Assembly: GCF_023476645.1 (NCBI RefSeq)
Contig: NZ_JAMCOJ010000008.1
Span: 1 to 64,000, forward strand
From: Cellulophaga sp. 20_2_10
Lineage (GTDB): Bacteria; Bacteroidota; Bacteroidia; Flavobacteriales; Flavobacteriaceae
Direction: 5' to 3'
Length of the DNA stretch: 64,000 bases
The notes beneath the pieces are model-generated. The model did not search any database. It had not been told where the DNA came from and saw only the letters and a list, made by a program, of their open reading frames with translations. Each line of letters begins with the position of its first letter. Position 1 is the first letter of the stretch. This document shows, in pieces, positions 25,188 to 32,580 of the stretch. Both the position numbers and the translations under genes were made by a program.

Positions 25188-25913
25188 TCACGTATTAAAG
25201 TACTCGTACCCTATTGCATTAACAGCTTGTTTTACTTTTTTAGTGTCTTTTATTTTATGAATTAAGATTACATACTCGTCACTATTCGTATTAATAAACC
25301 CTATTTGAAAATCGATATGTACTAAGGGCTTGTTGTAATCTTTAAATACAGCATCATGAGCAACAGAAGCATTTGGCCCATAACTTTCTGGAATGGGTAA
25401 ATCTACAGATAAATTAAAATTATCCTGCAAAGCTCTTTCTATTCTCCAATCTAAAGTCTCAATATCTTGTTTCCAATCTAAACTCATAATAAAAAACAGC
25501 TCATTATCATCAAGGTATTCCATTACTCTATTTAAGGTAGTTGTATACTCATCTTCATTATTATAACTATTTAAAGTGTTTAAGAAAAGACTTAATTTAT
25601 TCTGAGTATCTATAGAGCAACATAGTTTTGCTAACTTTATATACCCCTGAATTTCAGCAGGAGTTACATTTATAGTTGGATAAACAAATTGTTGTTGTTT
25701 TTGTTGTTGTTGTTTTGTAGCTGACTTTAGAGCCGGTATACCTTTGTTTAAAACTCTTTTTTTTGATATAAAGTCATTTCTATTCCAAAGATAAAAAACT
25801 ATGCTGCCTATTGAAAACAGAAGATACCTAAAAGAAAAATTAAATAAATAACCAGCTGCTATTAATACAATTATTAGGACGACACATAGTATATAGTAGG
25901 TTTTTGCTTTCAC
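25188..25913 (-). CDS. Membrane-anchored protein, possibly DUF6630-like
   Basis: 241 residues from a GTG start at 25913. Two N-terminal membrane segments (MKAKTYYILCVVLIIVLIAAGYLF and YLLFSIGSIVFYLW), then a glutamine-rich linker (KQQQQKQQQ) and a cytosolic domain with LDWKQDIETLDWRIERAL, PESYGPNASVAHDAVF and LVHIDFQIGFINTNSDEYVILIHK. The last segments resemble the domain called DUF6630, known from immunity-like bacterial proteins; I hold this assignment loosely. Stop codon lies 49 bp from the convergent exporter. Confidence 0.6.
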   Translation of the reverse strand: MKAKTYYILCVVLIIVLIAAGYLFNFSFRYLLFSIGSIVFYLWNRNDFISKKRVLNKGIPALKSATKQQQQKQQQFVYPTINVTPAEIQGYIKLAKLCCSIDTQNKLSLFLNTLNSYNNEDEYTTTLNRVMEYLDDNELFFIMSLDWKQDIETLDWRIERALQDNFNLSVDLPIPESYGPNASVAHDAVFKDYNKPLVHIDFQIGFINTNSDEYVILIHKIKDTKKVKQAVNAIGYEYFNT

Positions 25914-25969
25914 TATCGATTTTTTATAACACTATAGCATTAATAATTAGTTCATAGGCATACTCATTA

Positions 25970-26392
25970 CTAACCTATTTTCTCGTAAACCTCTTCAAAA
26001 ATAGGGTTTTCTACTACTTTGTATAGCTTAATATTAAGCTCTTTAATTTTAGATATCTTTTTCTTTATCTGGGATAAAAGCACCCCTCTTGTTTTTATTA
26101 AATCGTGAATAAAGCCTACTCTACGGCCGCCAACAAACCATAAAAAACTTCTTTCTTTTCTCTGTCTAGATATAAATAATTCAATTTCTGAAACCCGTAA
26201 CGTAGGATAATCACCAATACATTTCTTTATAAAAATAGATTGCCTCTCAAAACCTAAATCCGCTAGCATTTTAATGTTCCTATTATGAATTTCTAAAAAT
26301 TCGGAAGAAGAATTAACCATTTCTACCCGTTCATAAAAATCTATTATAACATTAAGTGACTTCTTTAAAATTTGGATCTCAGATTCTCTCAT
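25970..26392 (-). CDS. Hypothetical helical protein
   Basis: 140 residues from ATG 26392; an upstream GTG at 26413 would add seven. Highly charged and mostly helical (MRESEIQILKKSLNVIIDFYERVEMV, later KTRGVLLSQIKKKISKIKELN), with no signal peptide or recognised motif. Its upstream region carries a copy of the CAAATATA element at 26461 and shows further similarity (GTGTGTTATTT) to the region upstream of the short LRR gene. Function unknown. Confidence 0.55.
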   Translation of the reverse strand: MRESEIQILKKSLNVIIDFYERVEMVNSSSEFLEIHNRNIKMLADLGFERQSIFIKKCIGDYPTLRVSEIELFISRQRKERSFLWFVGGRRVGFIHDLIKTRGVLLSQIKKKISKIKELNIKLYKVVENPIFEEVYEKIG

Positions 26393-26460
26393 TCTTTCTC
26401 TTATAAATAACACACATTAATTAAAGCAATAATAGCTATAGTACTCTAAAAAAAATAAGA

Positions 26461-26495
26461 GTAATCTATATTTGCTAGTGTACAATGTATATTTG
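26461..26495 (-). repeat. 21-bp-phased CAAATATA element (copy 2)
   Basis: On the minus strand CAAATATACATTG begins at 26495 and CAAATATAGATTAC begins exactly 21 bases later. It lies 69 bases upstream of the gene starting at 26392. Best-preserved copy together with the one at 20801; both share extra similarity beyond the 35-bp core on either side. Confidence 0.6.
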
Positions 26496-26869
26496 TAACA
26501 GACTTTACAAACAAGCAGTACTTTATTGTTATGGGGCCAGTTAGCCCTTTGTGTTAGATATTAGAAAATGTTATGTAGAGGTAATTCTTCTATAGGTAGG
26601 CAAAAACCATAAATTAAATTATAAGATCTATCCTTTAGTGAGATGTACGCTTTTCTATGGCACCCCATTTAGTCTAGTTTATTCTTATTTTTTTTCAGAT
26701 TTATACTGGCTTATGTGCTATCTACTTACATATACATAAACCTTATTATTAGCTATAGTGTATAAACTTTTATCACTAGATACTTTTTTTTATAGGGCGC
26801 CGCCATCTGGCCAATTTGTCCAATGATTATTTGGTGGTACGCTTTAATGATGGTTTCTATTCGGTTTTG
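26496..26869. other. Non-coding stretch, probably decayed
   Basis: About 370 bases with no convincing gene. A small hairpin GGGC/GCCC occurs near 26533-26546, and a patch near 26798-26815 (GGGCGCCGCCATCTGGCC) is richer in G+C than the surroundings. Together with the gene fragment that follows it looks like decayed accessory DNA. Confidence 0.4.
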
Positions 26870-27088
26870 TTAAAAAGGTATTGAAATAAATCTATTTTGT
26901 AATTTTCCTTTTTCAATTATCCAAATTACAGCATAACTTCCGGCACCATCGCTATTCCTGGATTGTATGTATACAATATTCTTCTTTTCGTTATAATTGA
27001 CACTAGTATACTCTAAATTTGGTTCATATAAATTTTGAATAGATTTTTTAGGCAACTCAATTTTAACTTTAGCTACACAAAAAAATTA
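26870..27088 (-). pseudogene. C-terminal remnant of an unknown protein
   Basis: A minus-strand frame is open from 27088 to the stop at 26870 but has no ATG; the only start is a TTG at 27055. It encodes KVKIELPKKSIQNLYEPN, then NEKKNIVYIQSRNSDGAGSYAVIWIIEKGKLQNRF, which reads like the natural last 65 residues of a protein with beta strands. The 5' part is missing, so I call it a truncated gene. The parent family is not recognised. Confidence 0.5.
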
Positions 27089-27117
27089 ACCAACCGTTTA
27101 AAATATTTAAGTGTTTG

Positions 27118-27681
27118 TTAAGGTAATCTTTGTAGAATCAATTTTATCTGTCCTAAGTGGTGTGCTTGATGTTCCATCACATGAAACCAAGACCAATGAT
27201 TGTCCTTAGTCCACCAATCATCATTTCTATTCTTGAATTCTTTTAACGTATTTTTTCTAACTTTTTTATAAATATCTAAATAATATTTTATCGGTTTTTC
27301 TTTAAGTATTTCCTTAGTTTTATCTAGATCAAGACTCATTTCTAAGATATCCTGTTCTTCTTTCTCATATTCATTAAGTATATTTTCTCTAAATGAAGAT
27401 TTTTGATATCCTACCTCTACAGCAGCTAAATGTAAAACAATAGCTCCTATTGAATTTGCTTGCTCGTCAAATTGGTAGTCTGTTTCAGATTGATTAAGTC
27501 CTCGTGTAGACGAAATTACATCGCTTTTTAAATTTTCTAGCATATAAACCATAACTCCTATCTGAGTATCATATCCTTTTTTACTATTTATGTCTTGAGC
27601 ATTGGCTCTACTAGAACAGAATAGAAATGCAATTAAAATTAGAAGATGTACTAAATGTGTTTTGTTATATATATTTTTCAT
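27118..27681 (-). CDS. DinB-like protein with signal peptide
   Basis: 187 residues. MKNIYNKTHLVHLLILIAFLFCSSRANA is a signal peptide, followed by a four-helix DinB/YfiT-type domain: GVMVYMLENLKSD, SIGAIVLHLAAVEVGYQ (first metal His), and the C-terminal SWFHVMEHQAHHLGQIKLI with the HxxxH-type metal pair. DinB-fold proteins bind divalent metal and include bacillithiol transferases; here the signal peptide places it in the periplasm, less usual for the family. Last recognisable chromosomal-type gene before the cassette-like region. Confidence 0.8.
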   Translation of the reverse strand: MKNIYNKTHLVHLLILIAFLFCSSRANAQDINSKKGYDTQIGVMVYMLENLKSDVISSTRGLNQSETDYQFDEQANSIGAIVLHLAAVEVGYQKSSFRENILNEYEKEEQDILEMSLDLDKTKEILKEKPIKYYLDIYKKVRKNTLKEFKNRNDDWWTKDNHWSWFHVMEHQAHHLGQIKLILQRLP

Positions 27682-27859
27682 TCCTTTCTTGTTTTATTGT
27701 ACCAAATGGTCCTGTACATGGTTTAGTCCGCAATTAAGTTACTAAGTTACTACTATAGATAGATACTGGAAATAAAACCCACTAAAACTATCACAAGCAA
27801 CTTATAACCAATTAATTACACATAGTATTATAAGCAATCTTAATTACCGTTATCAGTTT

Positions 27860-27994
27860 CTATATCTTTTTACTTTTTAAAGAAGGTTCTTTTCTTACTT
27901 TTAAACCTAATTCAGCAGTTACACTACATTCGTGTGAAAACAAATTAAATGTTGTTAGCAGTAAAATTATGGCTGTTATATGTTTGACTTTCAT
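27860..27994 (-). CDS. 44-residue secreted peptide, possible SH3b remnant
   Basis: ATG 27994 opens a 44-codon frame: a signal-like start (MKVKHITAIILLLTTFNLFS), then HECSVTAELGLKVRKEPSLKSKKI and a TAG stop. GLKVRKEPSLKSKKI is the opening strand of bacterial SH3 domains (consensus LNVRSGPSTSSKVI). A whole SH3b domain would need about 45 more residues, so this is a truncated domain, perhaps a pseudogene, or a short secreted peptide in its own right. Confidence 0.45.
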   Translation of the reverse strand: MKVKHITAIILLLTTFNLFSHECSVTAELGLKVRKEPSLKSKKI

Positions 27995-28024
27995 TAAAGT
28001 TTTTCTCTTATTTATTAGAAGGGT

Positions 28025-28161
28025 TGTGTATAAGAATAGTTGCGTTGTTTAAGCAACTAATTTAGCAAATAATTACTAACCAAGAAAGTCCGTGAGTCCC
28101 GACGCTTCGGGATTCGTAAGTAGACGAGAACAAGCAATTACTTATAGCCATTGTTGTATGC
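28025..28161 (-). mobile_element. attC-like recombination site of the HEPN cassette (degraded far end)
   Basis: On the minus strand the region opens with GCATACAAC (28161-28153), the complement of GTTGTATGC, and 11 bases farther begins TATAAG..ATTGC.TTGTT, which is matched on the plus strand near 28030-28050 (TATAAG...TTGCGTTGTT). The centre holds a CCCGA-CGCT-TCGGG hairpin near 28098-28111. The far core that should contain GTT/AAC is not recognisable, so the outer end seems degraded. Confidence 0.45.
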
Positions 28162-28171
28162 TGGCTTTTTT

Positions 28172-29179
28172 TTATTCAACTTTATTTCGAATTTCGGTTG
28201 TTAAGGTTTTTATATAGATTACTAATTCAATAGCATCTTTTTCTTTTACTACAATTCTTTGTCCCGACTTATATTTGTTGTCAAAAGATTTAGCGATATA
28301 CTTTTCGTCTACTATACCCTCAGTATGTTGAAGTAGATGTCTGCGTTGAAATAAAATATTTAATCTTTTAAATTCTGTTTCAGTCAGCCAATCTTTATAG
28401 GATTCGTTGAAAAGTTCATTCCACAAATCTCCACCAACATCAAGTTTTTGAAATGCGTTAAAAGGAATTTTTGATTTCGAATTCTTATGTTTTGAATACA
28501 TTATATCACAATACCTTTGGAATGCAACCACAGAATCGAGAAGACATTTTTCAATTAATGTTTGACAAGTATTTTCTGATTGGTCTTTACTAATTTCGTT
28601 TAATGCTTTTCTTATTGTGGGAATATTATTTATTGAACTCTCAATCTTATTAATTGTATTATTAAAGGTTTGTTCAACTGAATTATGTCCACAACAAGGA
28701 CAAAAGAAAGCACTACCAATTACAGAATATCTTGATTCACACTTTTCGCATTTAATTTTTTGTTCAAAAATTTCCTGTGATGGTATTGGCATTATTATTT
28801 TTTGAGGTGTATGTCCCTTAACACTCATATTCATAGATATGAATCCTCCTTTGGGTTGTCGGCTATTGAAGTTTCTGGCATCATCCTTCATTGCTTTATG
28901 GATTTTACCTTCAATATATTCTCCCGCCTGTTTTTGAGCATTATTAACCTGTTCGGTTGTCCAAAAAGTATCGCTTGTTGATTCATTACCGCACATTGGG
29001 CAGAAAACAGATTCGTCTTTAAAATTATTTTTCCAATCTTCTTCGTGAACCTTAAATTCGAACATACACTCTTCGTCAGGACATTCTCTATCAAAGAACC
29101 CATTTTCGTCCGTTTCAATCGGAATCGAAACTTTAATTCCTTCCATTTGTTTTAATTCTCTCAGAAGTTTTTCGAACAT
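28172..29179 (-). CDS. Zinc-ribbon and HEPN-like domain protein (cassette gene)
   Basis: 335 residues, no signal peptide. Two zinc-ribbon halves occur: CPDEEC with CPMC in the N-terminal 65 residues, and CEKC with CPCC near residues 142-160. The C-terminal half is all-helical and contains RRHLLQHTEG, which fits the HEPN ribonuclease signature R-(N/H/D)-x3-H (RHLLQH). HEPN domains are typical of RNA-cleaving toxins and abortive-infection proteins; ribbon-HEPN combinations suggest nucleic acid sensing followed by RNA cleavage, which is inference. It fills a cassette bounded by GTTGTATGC (28153) and GCATACAAC (29199), only about 10-20 bases from either end of the gene. The next cassette carries a nucleotidyltransferase-like gene. 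Confidence 0.75.
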   Translation of the reverse strand: MFEKLLRELKQMEGIKVSIPIETDENGFFDRECPDEECMFEFKVHEEDWKNNFKDESVFCPMCGNESTSDTFWTTEQVNNAQKQAGEYIEGKIHKAMKDDARNFNSRQPKGGFISMNMSVKGHTPQKIIMPIPSQEIFEQKIKCEKCESRYSVIGSAFFCPCCGHNSVEQTFNNTINKIESSINNIPTIRKALNEISKDQSENTCQTLIEKCLLDSVVAFQRYCDIMYSKHKNSKSKIPFNAFQKLDVGGDLWNELFNESYKDWLTETEFKRLNILFQRRHLLQHTEGIVDEKYIAKSFDNKYKSGQRIVVKEKDAIELVIYIKTLTTEIRNKVE

Positions 29180-29198
29180 ATTCTGTTTCTTTTAGCTT

Positions 29199-29398
29199 GC
29201 ATACAACGTTTAGTATAAGGAACGTAGGGCAGTTAATAAGCGCTTTCGTTTCGGTTTATTACTTAGCTAAATATAAATATTTTGCTTTTATCGTTTTTTC
29301 TATAAATGCCAAATTTTATATTTAGCGGACTTTGTTAATATGTACAGAACTTTCGGTTTAACACAAATGCCCTATGTTTTTTATACCGTGTTAGGCAC
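29199..29398 (-). mobile_element. attC-like site between two gene cassettes
   Basis: A 200-base quasi-palindrome fills the gap between the two cassettes. Outer cores are GCATACAAC (29199-29207) and GTTAGGCAC (29390-29398). Inside, GTATAA, AAC and TAGGGCA on the left arm pair with TGCCCTA, GTT and TTATAC on the right arm with small unpaired bases; deeper in, GCTAAATATAA pairs with TTATATTTAGC. The outer RYYYAAC/GTTRRRY-like cores differ from each other but each matches the other end of its own cassette, which is how integron attC sites behave. No tyrosine recombinase gene is in the window. Confidence 0.65.
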
Positions 29399-29404
29399 AG
29401 TATT

Positions 29405-29917
29405 TTACATATCAGGATTAAATAAAATAATTTCTGAATTGATAGATTTACAAAATTTTGATAATTTATTCAGTTTTTCCAATTCTTCAATTGTTTCATT
29501 ATGATAATCGGTTAGGTTATTTTGTTTTAAGTATTCTAACAAATTTGAAGTAATTAATAATAAATTTTCAGGATTAATACAATCCCAATCAAGCATTTCT
29601 TCCTTCTGTATTGCAAAACGATAAAGTTTGTCACCTGCATAATCATAGAATGAAAGTGACTTTATTTCGCTTTCTGATAAGTATTGTTCATAAGGAATTT
29701 TATTGTCATCTTTTTCTGATATATTTTCTCCGAAACTAAATTGATTATTTAATAAATTATAAGTGGGATAATAAAATATTTCCATTTGGTAAGTTTCTAC
29801 ATTATCTCCCCATTCATTTGGTTTTAAAAAGGACGAAACTTCTTTAAATTCAGGTTTGCTTTCGTATTCTGCTTTTTCTGTGTCAATTATCACTAAAAAT
29901 TTTTCGTATCTATTCAT
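29405..29917 (-). CDS. Hypothetical protein of the nucleotidyltransferase cassette
   Basis: 170 residues, acidic, no signal peptide: MNRYEKFLVIIDTEKAEYESK and later SLSFYDYAGDKLYRFAIQKEEML and CINPENLLLITSNLLEYLKQ. No known motif recognised. Its ATG overlaps the stop of the upstream nucleotidyltransferase gene (ATGA, 29914-29917), so the two are made together. Two coupled genes, one an MNT-like protein, is the layout of type II/IV or VII toxin-antitoxin pairs; this protein could be the partner, but it has no visible HEPN motif. Ends 7 bases from the attC-like site. Confidence 0.6.
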   Translation of the reverse strand: MNRYEKFLVIIDTEKAEYESKPEFKEVSSFLKPNEWGDNVETYQMEIFYYPTYNLLNNQFSFGENISEKDDNKIPYEQYLSESEIKSLSFYDYAGDKLYRFAIQKEEMLDWDCINPENLLLITSNLLEYLKQNNLTDYHNETIEELEKLNKLSKFCKSINSEIILFNPDM

Positions 29918-30306
29918 AAATGGTTATAATTTGTTATCAAATCTTTTTTTGAGATTAAGGGTATAATTTTATTTTCAAAACTGAATTTTTCGCAATTCTC
30001 AAATACTTTTTCAGTATTCAATCCATCTAATTTTGGGAGAATATCAATAGAAAAAGGAAAAACTTGAATTTTAATTATTCTATTCTTTTTCAAATCATCA
30101 ATTATTTGATATTTACTAACGTTCAAGTCTAACACAAATTGTTTTAAGGCTTTAAGATTCTCCTCTTGAATTGAAACTAAAATGTCTAAATCCATAGTGG
30201 ATTTTTTTTCATTCCTTAATAATTTAGCAACTCCTCCAGTAATTACAAATTTCACATTGTTCTTTTCTAGGACACCTATAATTCTATTTATGTACTCCTT
30301 TGTCAT
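29914..30306 (-). CDS. AbiEii/MNT-like nucleotidyltransferase
   Basis: 130 residues. VKFVITGGVAKLLRNEKKSTMDLDILVS has the nucleotidyltransferase pattern GG-x(about 12)-DxD (helix-turn GGVA, then DLDI), and FSIDILPKL supplies the third acidic strand. It is the short form seen in DUF6036/AbiEii-type proteins and in MNT antitoxins that AMPylate HEPN toxins. First gene of a two-gene cassette, coupled by ATGA overlap to the next. The cassette ends at GTGCCTAAC (30444), which is the complement of GTTAGGCAC at its other end. Activity is inferred from motif only. Confidence 0.7.
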   Translation of the reverse strand: MTKEYINRIIGVLEKNNVKFVITGGVAKLLRNEKKSTMDLDILVSIQEENLKALKQFVLDLNVSKYQIIDDLKKNRIIKIQVFPFSIDILPKLDGLNTEKVFENCEKFSFENKIIPLISKKDLITNYNHL

Positions 30307-30443
30307 ATTCTGACTAACGTTTTTTTTAATGTTCTGAAAATCAGCTGTTAGTGATTCTGTTTTTCAGTTATATTTTCTTCTTTATCAACTAATTAAACGT
30401 TAGCATAAAGTAATTATTTGTTTTTCCTACAAAAGGAGGAATT

Positions 30444-30452
30444 GTGCCTAAC
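30444..30452. repeat. Outer cassette core GTGCCTAAC
   Basis: GTGCCTAAC is the exact inverse of GTTAGGCAC at 29390-29398, the two ends of the cassette holding the nucleotidyltransferase operon (GCCTAAC fits RYYYAAC, GTTAGGC fits GTTRRRY). It marks the outer border of the array in this window. Confidence 0.6.
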
Positions 30453-30803
30453 TAATTAGTAAACGCAAATCATTGTGTTTATTAATCCCTATTGGAGTAA
30501 TAAACGCAATTATCTCTTTTTAACGTTTAATATACTCACAATGTAAAACTATTTTCTGTACTACAATTACGGATATGTGTAATTGTATGTAATAACTTTA
30601 TAAATGGTAGTAATTAGCTGTTAATTTACATTTTAACCTAAGAAAACAGCCTCTTTAAAATTCTATATGAGTTGCCTATTTTATGTGTTAAAGGAGCATT
30701 TAACGAAACAATCTAATACGTGGTTATTCATAAGAAAATATAAAAATGCAACTACCATTTTGCAGAACAGGTTTTATTTAAAGTTTAAGACCGTATCTTA
30801 TTT
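30453..30803. other. Intergenic region with hairpins, no gene
   Basis: No coding frame is convincing. TAAACGCAA (30464-30472) can pair with TTGTGTTTA just downstream, and TGTTTATT can alternatively pair with AATAAACG near 30501, so the cassette border runs into structured DNA that may be the remainder of another attC-like site. Farther on, the sequence is plain AT-rich DNA up to the Nudix promoter. Confidence 0.45.
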
Positions 30804-30811
30804 TATCTTTG
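30804..30811 (+). promoter_or_regulatory. -7 element of the Nudix gene
   Basis: TATCTTTG, a perfect TAnnTTTG, 19 bases before the ATG at 30831. No clear TTG at the usual distance. Confidence 0.6.
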
Positions 30812-30830
30812 TAACAAAGTTATTTACAAA

Positions 30831-31349
30831 ATGCAGATTTTAAAAACTCATTACCACCCTGAGGTAAAAACACTAGAAAATAAAGCGGTTTATACTAGGC
30901 TCGCTACTAGAAGCATAGCTGTTAAAGGAACTACTATTTTACTGCTTTATACAGAAAGGTACGAGGATTATAGTTTACCTGGTGGCGGTTTAGATACGGG
31001 TGAAGACCAAATAAAAGGGATGATACGTGAGCTTATTGAAGAAACTGGAGCTAAAGACATTACAGATATTAAACCTTTTGGCGCCTATGAAGAATACAGA
31101 CCTTGGTATAAGCAAGATTATGATATTCAGCATATGATATCTTATTGCTACACCTGTACTATTAATATTGAGTTGGGTGATACTAAAATGGAATCTTACG
31201 AGATTAAAAATGGTATGTCTGCAAAATGGATTAATATTTTTGATGCCATTAAACACAACGAAAAAACAATGGCTTCTAGCGCTAAAAAAGGAATGTCTAT
31301 AGAGCGCGAAACATTTTTACTTAAGCATATTGCTGCACAACTAATTTAG
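30831..31349 (+). CDS. Nudix hydrolase
   Basis: 172-residue cytosolic pyrophosphohydrolase. The Nudix box is GGGLDTGEDQIKGMIRELIEETGA, matching Gx5Ex7REUxEExGU, starting near residue 50. The flanking parts (TRSIAVKGTTILLLYTERYEDYSLP before, YEEYRPWYKQDYDIQHMISYCYTC after) are the usual beta sandwich. Substrate, a nucleoside diphosphate linked to another group, cannot be told. First gene on the plus strand after the cassette array, with its own promoter. Confidence 0.93.
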   Translation: MQILKTHYHPEVKTLENKAVYTRLATRSIAVKGTTILLLYTERYEDYSLPGGGLDTGEDQIKGMIRELIEETGAKDITDIKPFGAYEEYRPWYKQDYDIQHMISYCYTCTINIELGDTKMESYEIKNGMSAKWINIFDAIKHNEKTMASSAKKGMSIERETFLLKHIAAQLI

Positions 31350-31479
31350 TATTCTGCACCTACTCGTTTATTGTTTTACAACTTACCTAACCTAAATGTA
31401 AAACTGTACGTATTTGCTACTATAAGTGCTAAGCTATAACGCAAAAAAATAATTTTATTTAAAATATTAAAATTTGATA

Positions 31480-31647
31480 ATGGGTATAATCAGTTTAATT
31501 TTTGAGAAAAAGAAAGTTATTAATCATCCTTATTTAGGTGCTTTTATTCGTAGACCAGGAACACAAGTATATCCGCTAGCTCCAAAACCAGAAATAAAAG
31601 AAAATAATTTAAAACTAATTGCCGATAAACTTATCGCTTTAAAATAA
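31480..31647 (+). CDS. Small hypothetical protein upstream of an SDR gene
   Basis: A 55-residue frame, MGIISLIFEKKKVINHPYLG then AFIRRPGTQVYPLAPKPEIKENN and LKLIADKLIALK. It ends 6 bases before the SDR gene, suggesting cotranscription. No motif is recognised. It reads like a soluble protein with an N-terminal strand and a C-terminal helix. Confidence 0.5.
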   Translation: MGIISLIFEKKKVINHPYLGAFIRRPGTQVYPLAPKPEIKENNLKLIADKLIALK

Positions 31648-31653
31648 AAACCT

Positions 31654-32391
31654 ATGAATAAATTAGAAAACAAAGTCATAATTGTAACTGGTTCATCTAA
31701 AGGAATTGGTAAGGAAGTGGCTATTTTATTAGCAAAAAATGGTGCTAAAATAATTGTAAATCATTCTAACAGTACAAAAGAAGCTGAAGCTACTGCAACA
31801 GAAATTAAAAATAATGGCGGAGAAGCAATTGTTGTAAAAGCAGATGTAAGCAACAAAGACCAAGTAACACAGCTATTTGACAAAGCTATTGAGACTTTTG
31901 GAAAAATTGATGTTTTGATAAATAATGCTGGCACTATGATTTCAAAGAAATTAAAAGATGCTACTGAAGACGATTTTACAAAACAATTTAATGTGAATGT
32001 AAAAGGTGTTTTTAATACATTACAAGAAGCAGACAGCAAGTTGGCAGATAATGGTATTATTATTAATTTTTCTTCTAGCACAACAAAATTAATGCTACCA
32101 ACTTATGCTATTTATTCGGCTACAAAAGCTGCTGTAGAACAAATGACAAAAGTATTCTCTAAAGAAATAGGAAGAGGAATTTCTGTAAATGCTATTGCAC
32201 CCGGAGCTACAGAAACAGAATTATTCTTAGATGGTAAGTCACAAGAACAGATAGAAAAATTAAGTGCTATGAACGCCTTTAACAGATTGGCAAAACCAAT
32301 AGATATTGCAAAAGTTGTATTGTTTTTAGCTAGTGACGATTCTAAATGGATTTCTGGACAGGTAATTGGCGCCAATGGTGCTCTTGTATAA
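31654..32391 (+). CDS. SDR-family oxidoreductase
   Basis: 245 residues, a classical short-chain dehydrogenase: NAD(P)-binding TGSSKGIGKE at residues 12-21, NNAG (residues about 89-92), catalytic Ser in NFSSSTTK and YSATK with Tyr and Lys, then PGATETELF. FabG-like proteins of this group act on various carbonyl or alcohol substrates. Cotranscribed with the 55-residue gene before it. Confidence 0.92.
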   Translation: MNKLENKVIIVTGSSKGIGKEVAILLAKNGAKIIVNHSNSTKEAEATATEIKNNGGEAIVVKADVSNKDQVTQLFDKAIETFGKIDVLINNAGTMISKKLKDATEDDFTKQFNVNVKGVFNTLQEADSKLADNGIIINFSSSTTKLMLPTYAIYSATKAAVEQMTKVFSKEIGRGISVNAIAPGATETELFLDGKSQEQIEKLSAMNAFNRLAKPIDIAKVVLFLASDDSKWISGQVIGANGALV

Positions 32392-32580
32392 TTAATAGTT
32401 AACTGCTATTCTACAAAGGTTATGAGTTTATGTGTAACACGTGTTTGTTTAAATTTAACAAACTTAAGAGCTAAATAAAAAGTACTGTTAAACGTAAGCC
32501 AAAATAGAACAATAGGTCTTATAAGGTTTACTAAATAAATCTAATTAATGTAAATTGCCAATCTATATAAAGGTTAAATT

